NCBI GenBank assembly: GCA_035651455.1
Contig: DASRFR010000047.1
Span: 434,001 to 498,000, forward strand
Direction of reading: 5' to 3'
From: DASRFR01 sp035651455
Lineage (GTDB): Bacteria; Acidobacteriota; Terriglobia; Terriglobales; Acidobacteriaceae
Length of the DNA: 64,000 bases
Positions 54,156 through 62,314 of this stretch are shown in pieces (position 1 is the stretch's first letter; every line of letters starts with the position of its first letter). A model generated the notes under the pieces. The model was not told the origin of the DNA, searched no databases, and was given only the letters and a program-made list of their open reading frames with translations. Made by a program: the position numbers and the translations under genes.

Positions 54156-55406
54156 TCAATAAGTAAATGATTGCAGTTCAGTCGCGCCGGCATCAGGGCC
54201 GTCGACAAAGCCGCTTCTCTTTCTTGCATTGATGGCAATGTGCATGGGAACGACATTGAAGGTGTTTGAGAAAGTGAAACCGTTAAGCGTTTCCTGCACC
54301 TCGCCCTTGGTGTCATACACGTAGATTGCGCTGCCGGAAGGAGCGGTGCTCGAATTCGGCTGCGCGACGAGAAAGAGTTTGTGGACCGGATCGAACTCCA
54401 CGTCCGCACCACTGAAGAACTGGTTGCCACCTGAGAGCGGCAGCGTGACCACGAAACCGGTCTGCGAAGCGAGATCATAGAATTCGACGCCAGCATCGTC
54501 TTCGGTGGTGGTGCACAAAATTCCATCGGCAGAATCGACCGCGATTCCATTGATGAATCCGAAGCCAATGCCGTTGAATTCGCTGAACGTACCCTTGGCG
54601 AGATCAACCAGACCAATCACGGGAGCGCAGCCAAAGCATCCATTGCCACCGCCAAGAATCGCCTGATTAGTAAGGCTGTCAAAAGCGATGGGCGGAGAGA
54701 CGCTGCCAAAATTCGCGGAGTCTGTGATCTTCACGACAGGCCCGAAACTATTGGCCGCAACATTGGATGAGAAAACGAACGGCGTGAACGCGCCGCTGCT
54801 ATCGAGGGCATACACTGCAACGTTGGCGCTGCCCTGACTGCGGCTGACGCCATTGGGCTCAATGAGGTGCTGAGTTCCGATGGGAGGCGTCCAGGTGCCG
54901 GTAAATTTGTTTCCACTCAGCGGATTTGCGGTGTTGAAAGAGCGCTGCACATGAAGAAAGCTGACTACGTGTTCATGCTCGACTAGGCCAACGCCCGCGC
55001 CGACCACTCCTAAGGTGATGAAATCGTCTTGAGTCTGGGTCCTCGCCAGCACCTGGAGAATGTTGCCGGTTTTCTGGTCGAAGGTCTCGACCGCGGCCAA
55101 AACCTTGCCATTAGATAGCGTCTGCGCCTCGCTCAGCAGACCTTCCGTGCCGCTCTGGTCGATATCGAATCCGAAAATCTGGCCGCCGAACTTGCTGTGG
55201 ACCAAAATGGTGCCCGCCCCCGCCGCGGGATTCGGCTGAAAATGCTCCGATTGTGCGACAGCCGTCATGCTGAGCATCCACCAGGCTGTGATTGTGCAGA
55301 ACAGAAGAGACAGGTACGAAGAAGGAGGAAGAGGGGCGAAACGTCGCGCAATTTGCTTCATTGGAGTTGAATTCCGAGACACTGCTGGTAGAACGCTGTT
55401 CCGCAT
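54156..55406 (-). CDS. Secreted beta-propeller-like protein
   Basis: About 416 residues from ATG 55406, with GGGAGA 6 nt upstream; the frame opens further up but without a ribosome site. A hydrophobic segment (about 30-50, ending AVAQ) is a signal peptide with a long n-region; an internal ATG at 55361 would give a shorter one. The rest is beta-rich with blade-like repeats (GTILVHSKFGGQIFGFDID, SANVAVYALDSSG, NGIAVDSADGILCTTTEDDAGVEFYDL, SAIYVYDTKGE). Function unknown. It lies just downstream of the second radical SAM gene's end on the same strand, but with its own start region. Confidence 0.6.
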   Translation of the reverse strand: MRNSVLPAVSRNSTPMKQIARRFAPLPPSSYLSLLFCTITAWWMLSMTAVAQSEHFQPNPAAGAGTILVHSKFGGQIFGFDIDQSGTEGLLSEAQTLSNGKVLAAVETFDQKTGNILQVLARTQTQDDFITLGVVGAGVGLVEHEHVVSFLHVQRSFNTANPLSGNKFTGTWTPPIGTQHLIEPNGVSRSQGSANVAVYALDSSGAFTPFVFSSNVAANSFGPVVKITDSANFGSVSPPIAFDSLTNQAILGGGNGCFGCAPVIGLVDLAKGTFSEFNGIGFGFINGIAVDSADGILCTTTEDDAGVEFYDLASQTGFVVTLPLSGGNQFFSGADVEFDPVHKLFLVAQPNSSTAPSGSAIYVYDTKGEVQETLNGFTFSNTFNVVPMHIAINARKRSGFVDGPDAGATELQSFTY

Positions 55407-55527
55407 TTCGTTTCTCCCGAGTTGGTGTCGCACAGTAAAGCTGGATCGGCGTTGCGGTGAGAGGCTAAGTCAGGAAGGCATGGCCTGTGTCATGACAATG
55501 TCAGAGATTTGTAAACGTTCGGCTGAA

Positions 55528-56652
55528 TCAGCCAATTTTTGCCAGGCGGGAAAGGACGGGAGCGTTGCCGAGCACGGCGCCAAGCGAGACCAGGTTCCGG
55601 CGATCCGCAATTTTCTTCAAAGCGGTGAGCCAGCGGCCGGCGCTCAGGGCGTCCACCGCATCGCCGATGGAGACTGCGAAGTGAAGCATCACGCTGGAGT
55701 CGCGATAGCAATCGGCCATGCAGGCACGGCAACGGTCGCGGATCAGCGGAGTGTCGGCAAAGTTCCAGACCGAGCACATGGGTTTGCTCCAGGCATCGCA
55801 ACGCCACACGTCAAAGTTCCAGTCCATGTAAAAGCTTTTGTAGCCGCCGTAGCAGGCGAAGCGCTCGGCTTTGCCCTGAAGGTGCCGCTTCATGTCGAAT
55901 ACGGAAGCACGCGGATTGTTCACGGTGAAGACGCGGCGCAGGTCATCCACGGCATCGAACGCCTGAAGTAATTCAGCATCGGTAAACTTCATCAGCGTTG
56001 AATCATCAGACCAGGCGAGGGATGACGAGCCAAGGCGCGCCCGCTGCGGATAAGAAAATGCAATAGCCTTAAAGCCAAGATTGCGCAGGAAAGGGACGAG
56101 CGCGCCATAATCGTCAATCAGCTTGCTCATGGTGACTTGCGCGAGCGGCGTCATTCCCAGGTCTTGCATTCGGGTTGTGGCCAGGCGAATGCGCTCGCCG
56201 ACTCCCGGAAGGCCGCGGTTTCGCTCGTGAGCCGCGAGCACGGGAGAGTCGATCGAGACATAAACTGTTTTCAGTCCAGCCGCGGCAAGTTCGTCCAGTC
56301 GTGAAGATAACAGCCAGCCGTTCGTAATCAGGGCCGGAGCCATGCCCGCAGCTACTGAGGCGGCAATCATGTCCGGCAAGTCAGGATGCAGCAGCGGTTC
56401 ACCACCGAAAAAGCTCACATAGCGAATACCGCGAGCGTAGAGGATGGCAAGAGCGTCCTCAAGCCGGGCGGCATCAATCCAACGCAAATTGTGACGAGGA
56501 ACTTTGCCATTGGCGAAGTTGCAGAAATCACAACGCGCGTTGCAGGAATTGGTGACAGCGATGTTGCAGAGCGCCGGGCCGCCGTGACGAATAACGCGCA
56601 GCATGTCCCAGAGTTTCGACCGGGTCGAGTTCGCGTCGCGCTTTTCGCTCAT
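55528..56652 (-). CDS. Radical SAM protein with SPASM-like C-terminus
   Basis: 374 residues. The cluster motif C37-x3-C41-x2-C44 (NSCNARCDFCNFA), FFGGEPLLHPDL, ITNGWLLSSRLDELAAAGLKTVYVSIDSP and FSYPQ fix the fold. The C-terminal region (RCDAWSKPMCSVWNF, DRCRACMADCYRD) has Cys spacing of a SPASM/twitch domain holding an auxiliary [4Fe-4S] cluster. It could modify a peptide or lipid; substrate unknown. It lies 1.2 kb from the methyltransferase. Confidence 0.8.
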   Translation of the reverse strand: MSEKRDANSTRSKLWDMLRVIRHGGPALCNIAVTNSCNARCDFCNFANGKVPRHNLRWIDAARLEDALAILYARGIRYVSFFGGEPLLHPDLPDMIAASVAAGMAPALITNGWLLSSRLDELAAAGLKTVYVSIDSPVLAAHERNRGLPGVGERIRLATTRMQDLGMTPLAQVTMSKLIDDYGALVPFLRNLGFKAIAFSYPQRARLGSSSLAWSDDSTLMKFTDAELLQAFDAVDDLRRVFTVNNPRASVFDMKRHLQGKAERFACYGGYKSFYMDWNFDVWRCDAWSKPMCSVWNFADTPLIRDRCRACMADCYRDSSVMLHFAVSIGDAVDALSAGRWLTALKKIADRRNLVSLGAVLGNAPVLSRLAKIG

Positions 56653-56813
56653 TCCGCCCCGCCCACAGGACCGAGAGAGCGTACTTCGCGTACTCAGGCG
56701 AGGTACATACCGTGCTTACCCGATTTGAGAATGGGGTCAGCCTGAGCCGCCGAGAAAAACCACGGTAAAGCAAGTTGACCCCGGGTTACGAAATAGTACC
56801 GATAACCAGTCAG

Positions 56814-58580
56814 CTATTCCTGGTGGCTCTGATAGCGGGTGAGAACGGCCTCGCTGGAGATCACGCCTTCCAGTTTGGAGAGATCGGCGCGATTCACTAC
56901 TGGAATGAGGGGCACGAGATTGATGTAGCGAAGGGCCACGTCGAGCGGAAGGTCGGGAAAGAGCGACGGCAACTGGCGAATCGAAAGCACGGACCGCAGC
57001 GACATATCGCCCTTGCCTTCTCCGACGAGGCGGCGCAAAACCTCGCGGTTGATGATGTTCCAGCCGGTCGGGGGCATGCGGACGAGGAATGTGTCCTCTT
57101 TCAAGTCCTGCACACGGTGCATAGCCTCTTGCACCGTGTGCTCGGAATTGAGAACCGGGCCGCTGGGCGGTTTCATGGCATCTTCGACATGCAGGATGGC
57201 CTCCTCGCGCTGCTCCTCGAGCGATGGCAATTCCAAACCATCCTGGCGAGTGAGCAGATCGAAAATGGGCGTGGGCTGCAGACTGCGCGAGATCAGGTAG
57301 GCAAAGGTATTCGCCACCATCACGGGCACAATGATCGAGTAATTGCCGCTCACTTCGAGAGCCATGAAAACCGAGGTCATAGGTGCCCGCAGAAATCCGG
57401 CAAACAACACACCCATCCCCACGAGCGCGTAGGTTCCAGTCGAGCCGGTGAGATGCGGAAAGAAATGCCGTTCCGCGCCGCCTACCGCTCCGCCCAGCAT
57501 TGCGCCAATAAATAACGTAGGCGCGAACATGCCGCCGGGAGTACCGGTCACGAACGAGAGCGTAGTGGCAACGATTTTCAGACCGGCAAGCAGAGCGAGA
57601 AATTGCCAGGTGAACTGGCCGTGCATGGCCTGGTCGATGTACTCATAACCGGCACCCATTACTTGCGGAGCGCCAAAGTAGCCAATCATGCCGATGAGCA
57701 ATCCTGCCAGCGCGGGCTGCAAGTACTGGGTCCAGTTGGGGAGGTCACGCAGGCGCGGGCGGAAATACCCGATGGCCTTGGCGAAGACCACGGCGGCCAG
57801 TCCTCCGACGATCCCCAGCACCGAGTATGCGATGAGCTCACCGGGACGGACCAGGGCAACAATCGGGATTCGGAACAGCGGTTCTGAACCCAGGAACCAT
57901 CGGGCAACGACCACGCTGGAAATGGCGGAGAGCACGACAGAGCCGAGTATGCCGGCCGTCCAGCGGCCGATGACTTCTTCAATCACGAACAGGACGGCGG
58001 AGATCGGGGCGTTAAATGCAGCCGCCAGTCCAGCAGCGGCACCGGCAGGAGCCATCAATCGCAAGTTGTCGCGCGACAGGTTAAGGCGGCGTCCCAGAAA
58101 GGAAGCGAGACCCGCGCCAATCTGCAGTGAAGGATCCTCGGGTCCGAGAGAGTGTCCTGAACCGATGGCCAGAGCGGAGGTGATGAGCTTGCCGATCGAA
58201 GTGCGCAGCGGGATGGTGCCATTGAAGATGTAAAGAGCCGCCTTGGTCTGATTGACGCCGCTTCCGCGAACGCCACGGAAAAGATGGATGACAAGGACGG
58301 AAACTAAAAGGCCGATCACGACCGGAGCGATCAACAGCCGGATGTTGCGGGATTCAGGTATGGGTCCGAGAAAAGTGATGCGGCTGTAATCGATGGCGAG
58401 ACGAAAACAAACGACGGAAAGTCCCGCGAATATCCCAATGAAAACCGAGAGCATGAGGAAAAAGCGGTCTTCACGGAAGGCGGCTTGCAAGGCCTGGCGA
58501 GCAGCAGCGCGGCGGCTCCAGGGTTTAGATGTAAGTGATTCTGAACCGGGAAGAGGCGCGGGCGCGAGCACATCGCTCAT
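56814..58580 (-). CDS. ClC-family chloride channel/transporter with CBS pair
   Basis: A 588-residue protein with the ClC membrane core (about 40-440) and a C-terminal soluble region with two CBS-like segments (about 450-580; MKPPSGPVLNSEHTVQEAM, PDLPLDVALRYI). The gating Glu is retained (E148) but the GREGP loop reads GPEDP, and GSGIP reads GSGVN (106-110). GTPGGMFAPTLFIGA is normal. It should conduct or exchange Cl- or a related anion. Its start overlaps the stop of the TPR gene by 4 nt (ATGA), so the two are coupled. Confidence 0.9.
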   Translation of the reverse strand: MSDVLAPAPLPGSESLTSKPWSRRAAARQALQAAFREDRFFLMLSVFIGIFAGLSVVCFRLAIDYSRITFLGPIPESRNIRLLIAPVVIGLLVSVLVIHLFRGVRGSGVNQTKAALYIFNGTIPLRTSIGKLITSALAIGSGHSLGPEDPSLQIGAGLASFLGRRLNLSRDNLRLMAPAGAAAGLAAAFNAPISAVLFVIEEVIGRWTAGILGSVVLSAISSVVVARWFLGSEPLFRIPIVALVRPGELIAYSVLGIVGGLAAVVFAKAIGYFRPRLRDLPNWTQYLQPALAGLLIGMIGYFGAPQVMGAGYEYIDQAMHGQFTWQFLALLAGLKIVATTLSFVTGTPGGMFAPTLFIGAMLGGAVGGAERHFFPHLTGSTGTYALVGMGVLFAGFLRAPMTSVFMALEVSGNYSIIVPVMVANTFAYLISRSLQPTPIFDLLTRQDGLELPSLEEQREEAILHVEDAMKPPSGPVLNSEHTVQEAMHRVQDLKEDTFLVRMPPTGWNIINREVLRRLVGEGKGDMSLRSVLSIRQLPSLFPDLPLDVALRYINLVPLIPVVNRADLSKLEGVISSEAVLTRYQSHQE

Positions 58581-59731
58581 CGATCAACTCCAGCCCGGTC
58601 GCGGGAGATGAGCAGCAGGGCGAGGTCGGCGCCTTCGGGAGGTCCACAGTCTTTTTCGGTCTGTTGCTCGATGCGAAAAACCAGATCCATGGCCTGGTCG
58701 GGAAGGTCGGATTCAAATTGCCGGTTCATGTAGCGCAATTTTGGCTTCATAGCCGTCCATTCCGCTTTGAGCGAAGCGAGATCGTTGGCGGAAGGCGTCC
58801 CGTTAAGGTCGACTCCGCGCGACAAGACACATTTATTCAGGCGCTCACCCGCGAAGTCGAAAGCGGAACGGATGCGGCGATTTCGTTCGGCGTCGGAGAT
58901 CCCGCGACGGTATGGATCCGAAGCCAGTATGAGATTCGCGGTGTCGAGCAAAGGTTTTGCCGTGGATTCGGCGGTGGCATCCGCGGCGGCGGAGTGCAGA
59001 AAAGTTTGGGCGGTGCGGTAACGTCCTAACTGAAACGCGGCCTGGCCGGCGCCGAGCATAGCTGTGGGTTCATCGCGATCCTCTTTGAGAGCGGCCTGGT
59101 ACTGGCTGAGAGCATGGGCGTAATCCTGGGCGCGTGCGAAAAGCTGCGCCACCCGCACGTGAAGCTGAGGATCGCGGGGCAATGTGGGAACGAGCGCGAG
59201 CAATTCGGATTGCGCTTCCGCCAACGCGTTCTGCTGCAGCAGGAACTCAATTAATTCCAGACGAGCCATGCGACGGCTAGCCTCGGCATCGCTCTTCCAC
59301 ACGCCGTAGATTGCGTTGTGGTAGTAGCGAAGGGCTTCCTGGACATCGCCGCGACGGGCAGCGAGTCGGCCGAGAGCAAGATTGATGGTGCTGTCCTGCG
59401 GCGTGCGCTCCCAAAGGGTCAAGAGGTAAGCTTCAGCTTCATCCAGGCGCCCGGTGTCGCGCAAGGCGCGTCCCAAGCTCAGTTGCAACTGATCGTTGTC
59501 GGGATCATAAGTGAGTGCAGCGCGGAAATCCTCAAGAGCGCGGTCGGGATTTCCCGCCCTTTGCGCATTCACTCCTCTGCGGTAGAGCTTTTGCGCCAGT
59601 TGTTTCTGGCGCACGCGATAGCCGCTTACGAGGTGTCCTACGATCATGAAGCCAAGAATGGTGAGGGTCACAAGGATCGCCAGGACCACCGGGCGACGCA
59701 GAGGAAAAGCGTGTGGAGCAGCGGCTTCCAT
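58577..59731 (-). CDS. Membrane-anchored TPR protein
   Basis: About 384 residues from ATG 59731 (TTG 59740 is also possible). One N-terminal transmembrane helix (about 15-40) precedes several tetratricopeptide repeats (about 48-260; RRGVNAQRAGNPDRALEDFRAALTYDPDN, GRALRDTGRLDEAEAYL, GRLAARRGDVQEALRYYHNAI). The C-terminus (about 300-384) is not repeat-like. It is a scaffold facing the periplasm. Overlaps the ClC gene by 4 nt (58577-58580). The HEAT/lipoyl gene starts divergently 86 nt away. Confidence 0.82.
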   Translation of the reverse strand: MEAAAPHAFPLRRPVVLAILVTLTILGFMIVGHLVSGYRVRQKQLAQKLYRRGVNAQRAGNPDRALEDFRAALTYDPDNDQLQLSLGRALRDTGRLDEAEAYLLTLWERTPQDSTINLALGRLAARRGDVQEALRYYHNAIYGVWKSDAEASRRMARLELIEFLLQQNALAEAQSELLALVPTLPRDPQLHVRVAQLFARAQDYAHALSQYQAALKEDRDEPTAMLGAGQAAFQLGRYRTAQTFLHSAAADATAESTAKPLLDTANLILASDPYRRGISDAERNRRIRSAFDFAGERLNKCVLSRGVDLNGTPSANDLASLKAEWTAMKPKLRYMNRQFESDLPDQAMDLVFRIEQQTEKDCGPPEGADLALLLISRDRAGVDR

Positions 59732-59817
59732 CAGGGACAATCTTTCATGCTAAACCATGACGTCGAGTCGTGCGCCGGAACGAAGCTGCAGGTTCTGATA
59801 TAGTCAGCGAAAGCGGT

Positions 59818-60738
59818 ATGCCCACCCAACCTGATCCAGCAGAATCCATGGTCAATGGCGGCCAAAATGACGCAATCGTGCGCTCCGAAACCGTGAGCCC
59901 GGGTTCGACGGCGGTGAAGCCGAAGCGGCGAATGTCAACTGGCAATCGCCTACTTTTCTTTCTCACCGCGTGGCTGATCGTGTTGATGCCGTTTCTTTTC
60001 TGGTGGAACACCTGGTTTGGCCGGCAACTCTCGGACAAGCAAGTGAACGAATATCTGCACGACGAGAAGCATCCGCGGCACATTCAGCATGCGCTGGTGC
60101 AAATCGGCGAGCGCATGGCGCGCAATGACGGCGGTGTGAAACAGTGGTATGGCGCACTGGTTACGCTTGCGTCGCATCCCGTTGAGGAAGTGCGGAATAC
60201 CGACGCCTGGGTCATGGGCCAGGACACTTCGGGAGCAGGATTTCATCAAGCGCTTCTTAAGATGCTGAACGATCCAGCGGAAACGGTGCGAGGCAATGCG
60301 GCATTGTCGCTGGTGCGCTATGGAGACGACAGCGGAAGAGCACAGATTGTCGCATTGCTACGACCCGCCATTGTGCGTGCGGCGGATGCGGGGCGAATGC
60401 TCGATGTCGACAAGGTGGGAACCGCGATCCATCAAGGTGGATTAGTGGCGAAGCTGCAAGCTGACGGCGGAGGGCGAGAGGTGCGCTCACCGATTGCGGG
60501 ACGGTTGCGCAGCATTTCCGTACAGGCTGGCCAGGCGGTAGCGGCGGGGAATGAGATCGCGAGTATCGATCCGGGCACGGAGCAAGTGTGGGAAGGGTTG
60601 CGGGCGCTGTACTTGATCGGACGCATGGAGGATTTGCCGGCGATTACGCCGTACGAGAAAGAGTTGCCGGAGATTTCCGATCGGGTGCGCGAGCAGGCTG
60701 TTTTGACGGAAAAGGCGATACGAGAAAGAGGAAAGTAG
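59818..60738 (+). CDS. Membrane-anchored HEAT-repeat and lipoyl-like barrel fusion
   Basis: About 306 residues from ATG 59818 (GTG 59770 is an alternative). A basic cytoplasmic N-terminus, one transmembrane helix (about 44-66; FFLTAWLIVLMPFLFWW), HEAT-like repeats (about 80-190; HPVEEVRNTDAWVMGQ, DPAETVRGNAALSLVRYGDDSGR) and then a short barrel-sandwich hybrid (about 205-260; VRSPIAGRLRSISVQAGQAVAAGNEIASIDPGTEQVWEGL) of the HlyD/biotinyl-lipoyl type but without a modifiable Lys in the turn. The order is unusual. Likely periplasmic scaffold; role unknown. Confidence 0.65.
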   Translation: MPTQPDPAESMVNGGQNDAIVRSETVSPGSTAVKPKRRMSTGNRLLFFLTAWLIVLMPFLFWWNTWFGRQLSDKQVNEYLHDEKHPRHIQHALVQIGERMARNDGGVKQWYGALVTLASHPVEEVRNTDAWVMGQDTSGAGFHQALLKMLNDPAETVRGNAALSLVRYGDDSGRAQIVALLRPAIVRAADAGRMLDVDKVGTAIHQGGLVAKLQADGGGREVRSPIAGRLRSISVQAGQAVAAGNEIASIDPGTEQVWEGLRALYLIGRMEDLPAITPYEKELPEISDRVREQAVLTEKAIRERGK

Positions 60739-60810
60739 GGACGCTTGGGTTGCGGTGCGCGGAAGTGGCCGGGCATAGCGGAAAGCGGACCTTGAGAAGC
60801 GGAGCCCGCT

Positions 60811-61182
60811 TCAGATGGGCATCACGCCAACTTCCTTTTCGACCTCGATGGTATCGACCATGACAATGGCGTCCCAGGGACAGCCGTCCAGGAAAGCGCC
60901 ATCCGGACCCTTGCTGGTGCACTTCTTGCAGCCAATGCAGAGAATGGGATCGACCTGAATGCGGCCGAACGGCGGATGATCCTCATCGGGCACCCAGAAC
61001 ATGCAATCTTCGACAGGACAGTACTCGACGCAAGCCGGCGATCCAGCACAGCCGGTGCAGCACTCGGTGATGACCGCCAGCTCTTTAGGTTTCTTCTTGC
61101 GCGGCGTACTCAGGCCCTTGGAACGGGGTTCAAACTTGAGCTCGTCTGGAACCATCCCCACAGCTTTTGACTCGGCAGGCAT
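60811..61182 (-). CDS. Ferredoxin, dicluster 4Fe-4S type
   Basis: 123 residues. First cluster region: CCTGCAGSPACVEYCP (C42, C45, C51, C55), second CIGCKKC with a long insert before CP (C82, C85, C88, C101). The insert (TSKGPDGAFLDG) in the second motif and the expanded loop in the first set it apart from short bacterial ferredoxins. C41 and C60 are extra. An N-terminal basic segment (about 15-33) precedes. Electron carrier in the cytoplasm; partner unknown. A TATAAT box lies 7 nt before ATG 61182. Confidence 0.85.
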   Translation of the reverse strand: MPAESKAVGMVPDELKFEPRSKGLSTPRKKKPKELAVITECCTGCAGSPACVEYCPVEDCMFWVPDEDHPPFGRIQVDPILCIGCKKCTSKGPDGAFLDGCPWDAIVMVDTIEVEKEVGVMPI

Positions 61183-61189
61183 GGCGGCG

Positions 61190-61195
61190 ATTATA
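61190..61195 (-). promoter_or_regulatory. -10 box of the ferredoxin gene (leaderless type)
   Basis: On the minus strand TATAAT lies 7 nt before ATG 61182 and no Shine-Dalgarno sequence is present, so the transcript would be leaderless. Confidence 0.55.
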
Positions 61196-61250
61196 ACCTG
61201 AAATCACCAAAGGCCCGTGATTTCTGTGCGTCCGCGAGCATGGATGGTTC

Positions 61251-61259
61251 TGGTATAGT
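61251..61259 (+). promoter_or_regulatory. Extended -10 promoter of ssb
   Basis: TGGTATAGT is an extended -10 box (TGn + TATAGT at 61254-61259) with no -35 at the usual distance. The transcript would carry a leader of about 140 nt before ATG 61407. Confidence 0.55.
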
Positions 61260-61265
61260 TCGATT

Positions 61266-61303
61266 TCCGGCGCCGGCAACGGGTTTCCGGTTGCGGAAAA
61301 CAC
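61266..61303 (+). promoter_or_regulatory. Hairpin in the ssb leader
   Basis: Arms CCG(G)CAAC and GTTGCGG can pair with one bulged G, closed outside by TTCC/GGAA. It lies just downstream of the extended -10 box, at the very start of the ssb transcript; effect unknown. Confidence 0.35.
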
Positions 61304-61406
61304 AGTAGAAGATAGCCAAAGGGAAAGTCATGATTCCCGGTTCGTCGAGGCGGCCCGCGAGAGCACCCAGCCCGAGGCTTCGACGTTTGGAAAAGGAGAG
61401 GCCAAT

Positions 61407-61883
61407 ATGGCAGGCAAAAGCATCAACAAGGTCATTCTGATCGGAAACCTCGGCAAAGATCCAGAGGTGAAATACACGCCGCAAGGAACGGCGGTGGCTA
61501 GGATCACGCTGGCCACCAACGAACGTTACAAGGACAAAGAAGGCCAGTGGCAGGATCGCACCGAGTGGCACAATGTCGTCTTGTGGCAGCGGCTCGCGGA
61601 AATTGCCGGAGAGTACTTGAAAAAGGGCGGCAAGGTGTATATCGAGGGTAAGCTGCAAACCCGGTCATGGGATGACAAGCAAACCAATCAGAAGAAATAT
61701 ATGACCGAGGTCGTGGCCAACGACCTGGTGCTGCTGGGGGGACGCGGGGAAGGCGGGTCTGGCGGCGACTTTGGACACTCGCGAGAAGCGGGCGTCGGCG
61801 CGGGCAATCACTTCGACCAGCGGACTCCCGAACCGGAGCACGCCGGTAGTTCTCCGATTACCGACGAAGACATACCGTTCTAA
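61407..61883 (+). CDS. ssb: Single-stranded DNA-binding protein
   Basis: 158 residues. OB-fold motifs NKVILIGNLGKDPEVKYTPQGTAVARITLATNE, TEWHNVVLWQRLAEIAGEYLKKG and YIEGKLQTRSW, then a Gly/Asp/Glu linker and the acidic tip DEDIPF that docks partner proteins. It binds single-stranded DNA as a tetramer during replication and repair. AAGGAGAG lies 8 nt before ATG 61407. Confidence 0.97.
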   Translation: MAGKSINKVILIGNLGKDPEVKYTPQGTAVARITLATNERYKDKEGQWQDRTEWHNVVLWQRLAEIAGEYLKKGGKVYIEGKLQTRSWDDKQTNQKKYMTEVVANDLVLLGGRGEGGSGGDFGHSREAGVGAGNHFDQRTPEPEHAGSSPITDEDIPF

Positions 61884-61941
61884 AAGCTCCGGGCTGCAGC
61901 CGCCATCATAGAGCTTGAGATGAGGAGTGTGGAGACTGGCG

Positions 61942-62286
61942 ATGGCAGACCTGGCTTCTAAAACCTGCGTTCCCTGCCGCGGCGGAGTGCCTCCGCTCAA
62001 AGGCAAAGAGTTGGCGGAAGTGCACAAGCAGCTTCCCGACTTCGCGCACTGGAAGGTCGTGAACGAACACCATGTCACACGGACCTTTACGTTTCCCGAT
62101 TTCCGCAAAGCGCTGGAGTTCGTTAACAAGGTGGGCGAGGTCGCGGAAGAGCAGGGACACCATCCAGATATCTTCCTGACTTGGGGAAAAGTGGAGATCA
62201 CCCTGTGGACGCACAAGGTGGATGGACTCACGGAAAGTGATTTCATTATGGCCGCGAAGATCGATAGCTTGATGGCCGCTGGATAG
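61942..62286 (+). CDS. Pterin-4a-carbinolamine dehydratase
   Basis: 114 residues from ATG 61942, with GGAG about 10 nt upstream; GTG 61927 is less likely. The catalytic His pair and signature are in EEQGHHPDIFLTWGKVEITLWTHKVDGLTESDF. It dehydrates 4a-hydroxytetrahydropterin during aromatic amino-acid hydroxylation, and the family also acts in molybdopterin and other pterin metabolism. No phenylalanine hydroxylase is adjacent. Four Cys/Gly residues near the N-terminus (KTCVPCRGG) are unusual and could bind metal. Confidence 0.9.
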   Translation: MADLASKTCVPCRGGVPPLKGKELAEVHKQLPDFAHWKVVNEHHVTRTFTFPDFRKALEFVNKVGEVAEEQGHHPDIFLTWGKVEITLWTHKVDGLTESDFIMAAKIDSLMAAG

Positions 62287-62314
62287 CACGGCATGCACCG
62301 CACATCGGTCAGTG

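Noticed and set aside
53225..54616. 463-codon minus-strand frame over the methyltransferase
   Set aside because: Antisense to the clear SAM-binding methyltransferase and overlapping the next gene; low-complexity Ser/Arg content.
56733..56782. GGGGTCA / TGACCCC inverted repeat between the radical SAM and ClC genes
   Set aside because: Seven-bp arms about 36 nt apart with no T-run or promoter geometry; likely chance.
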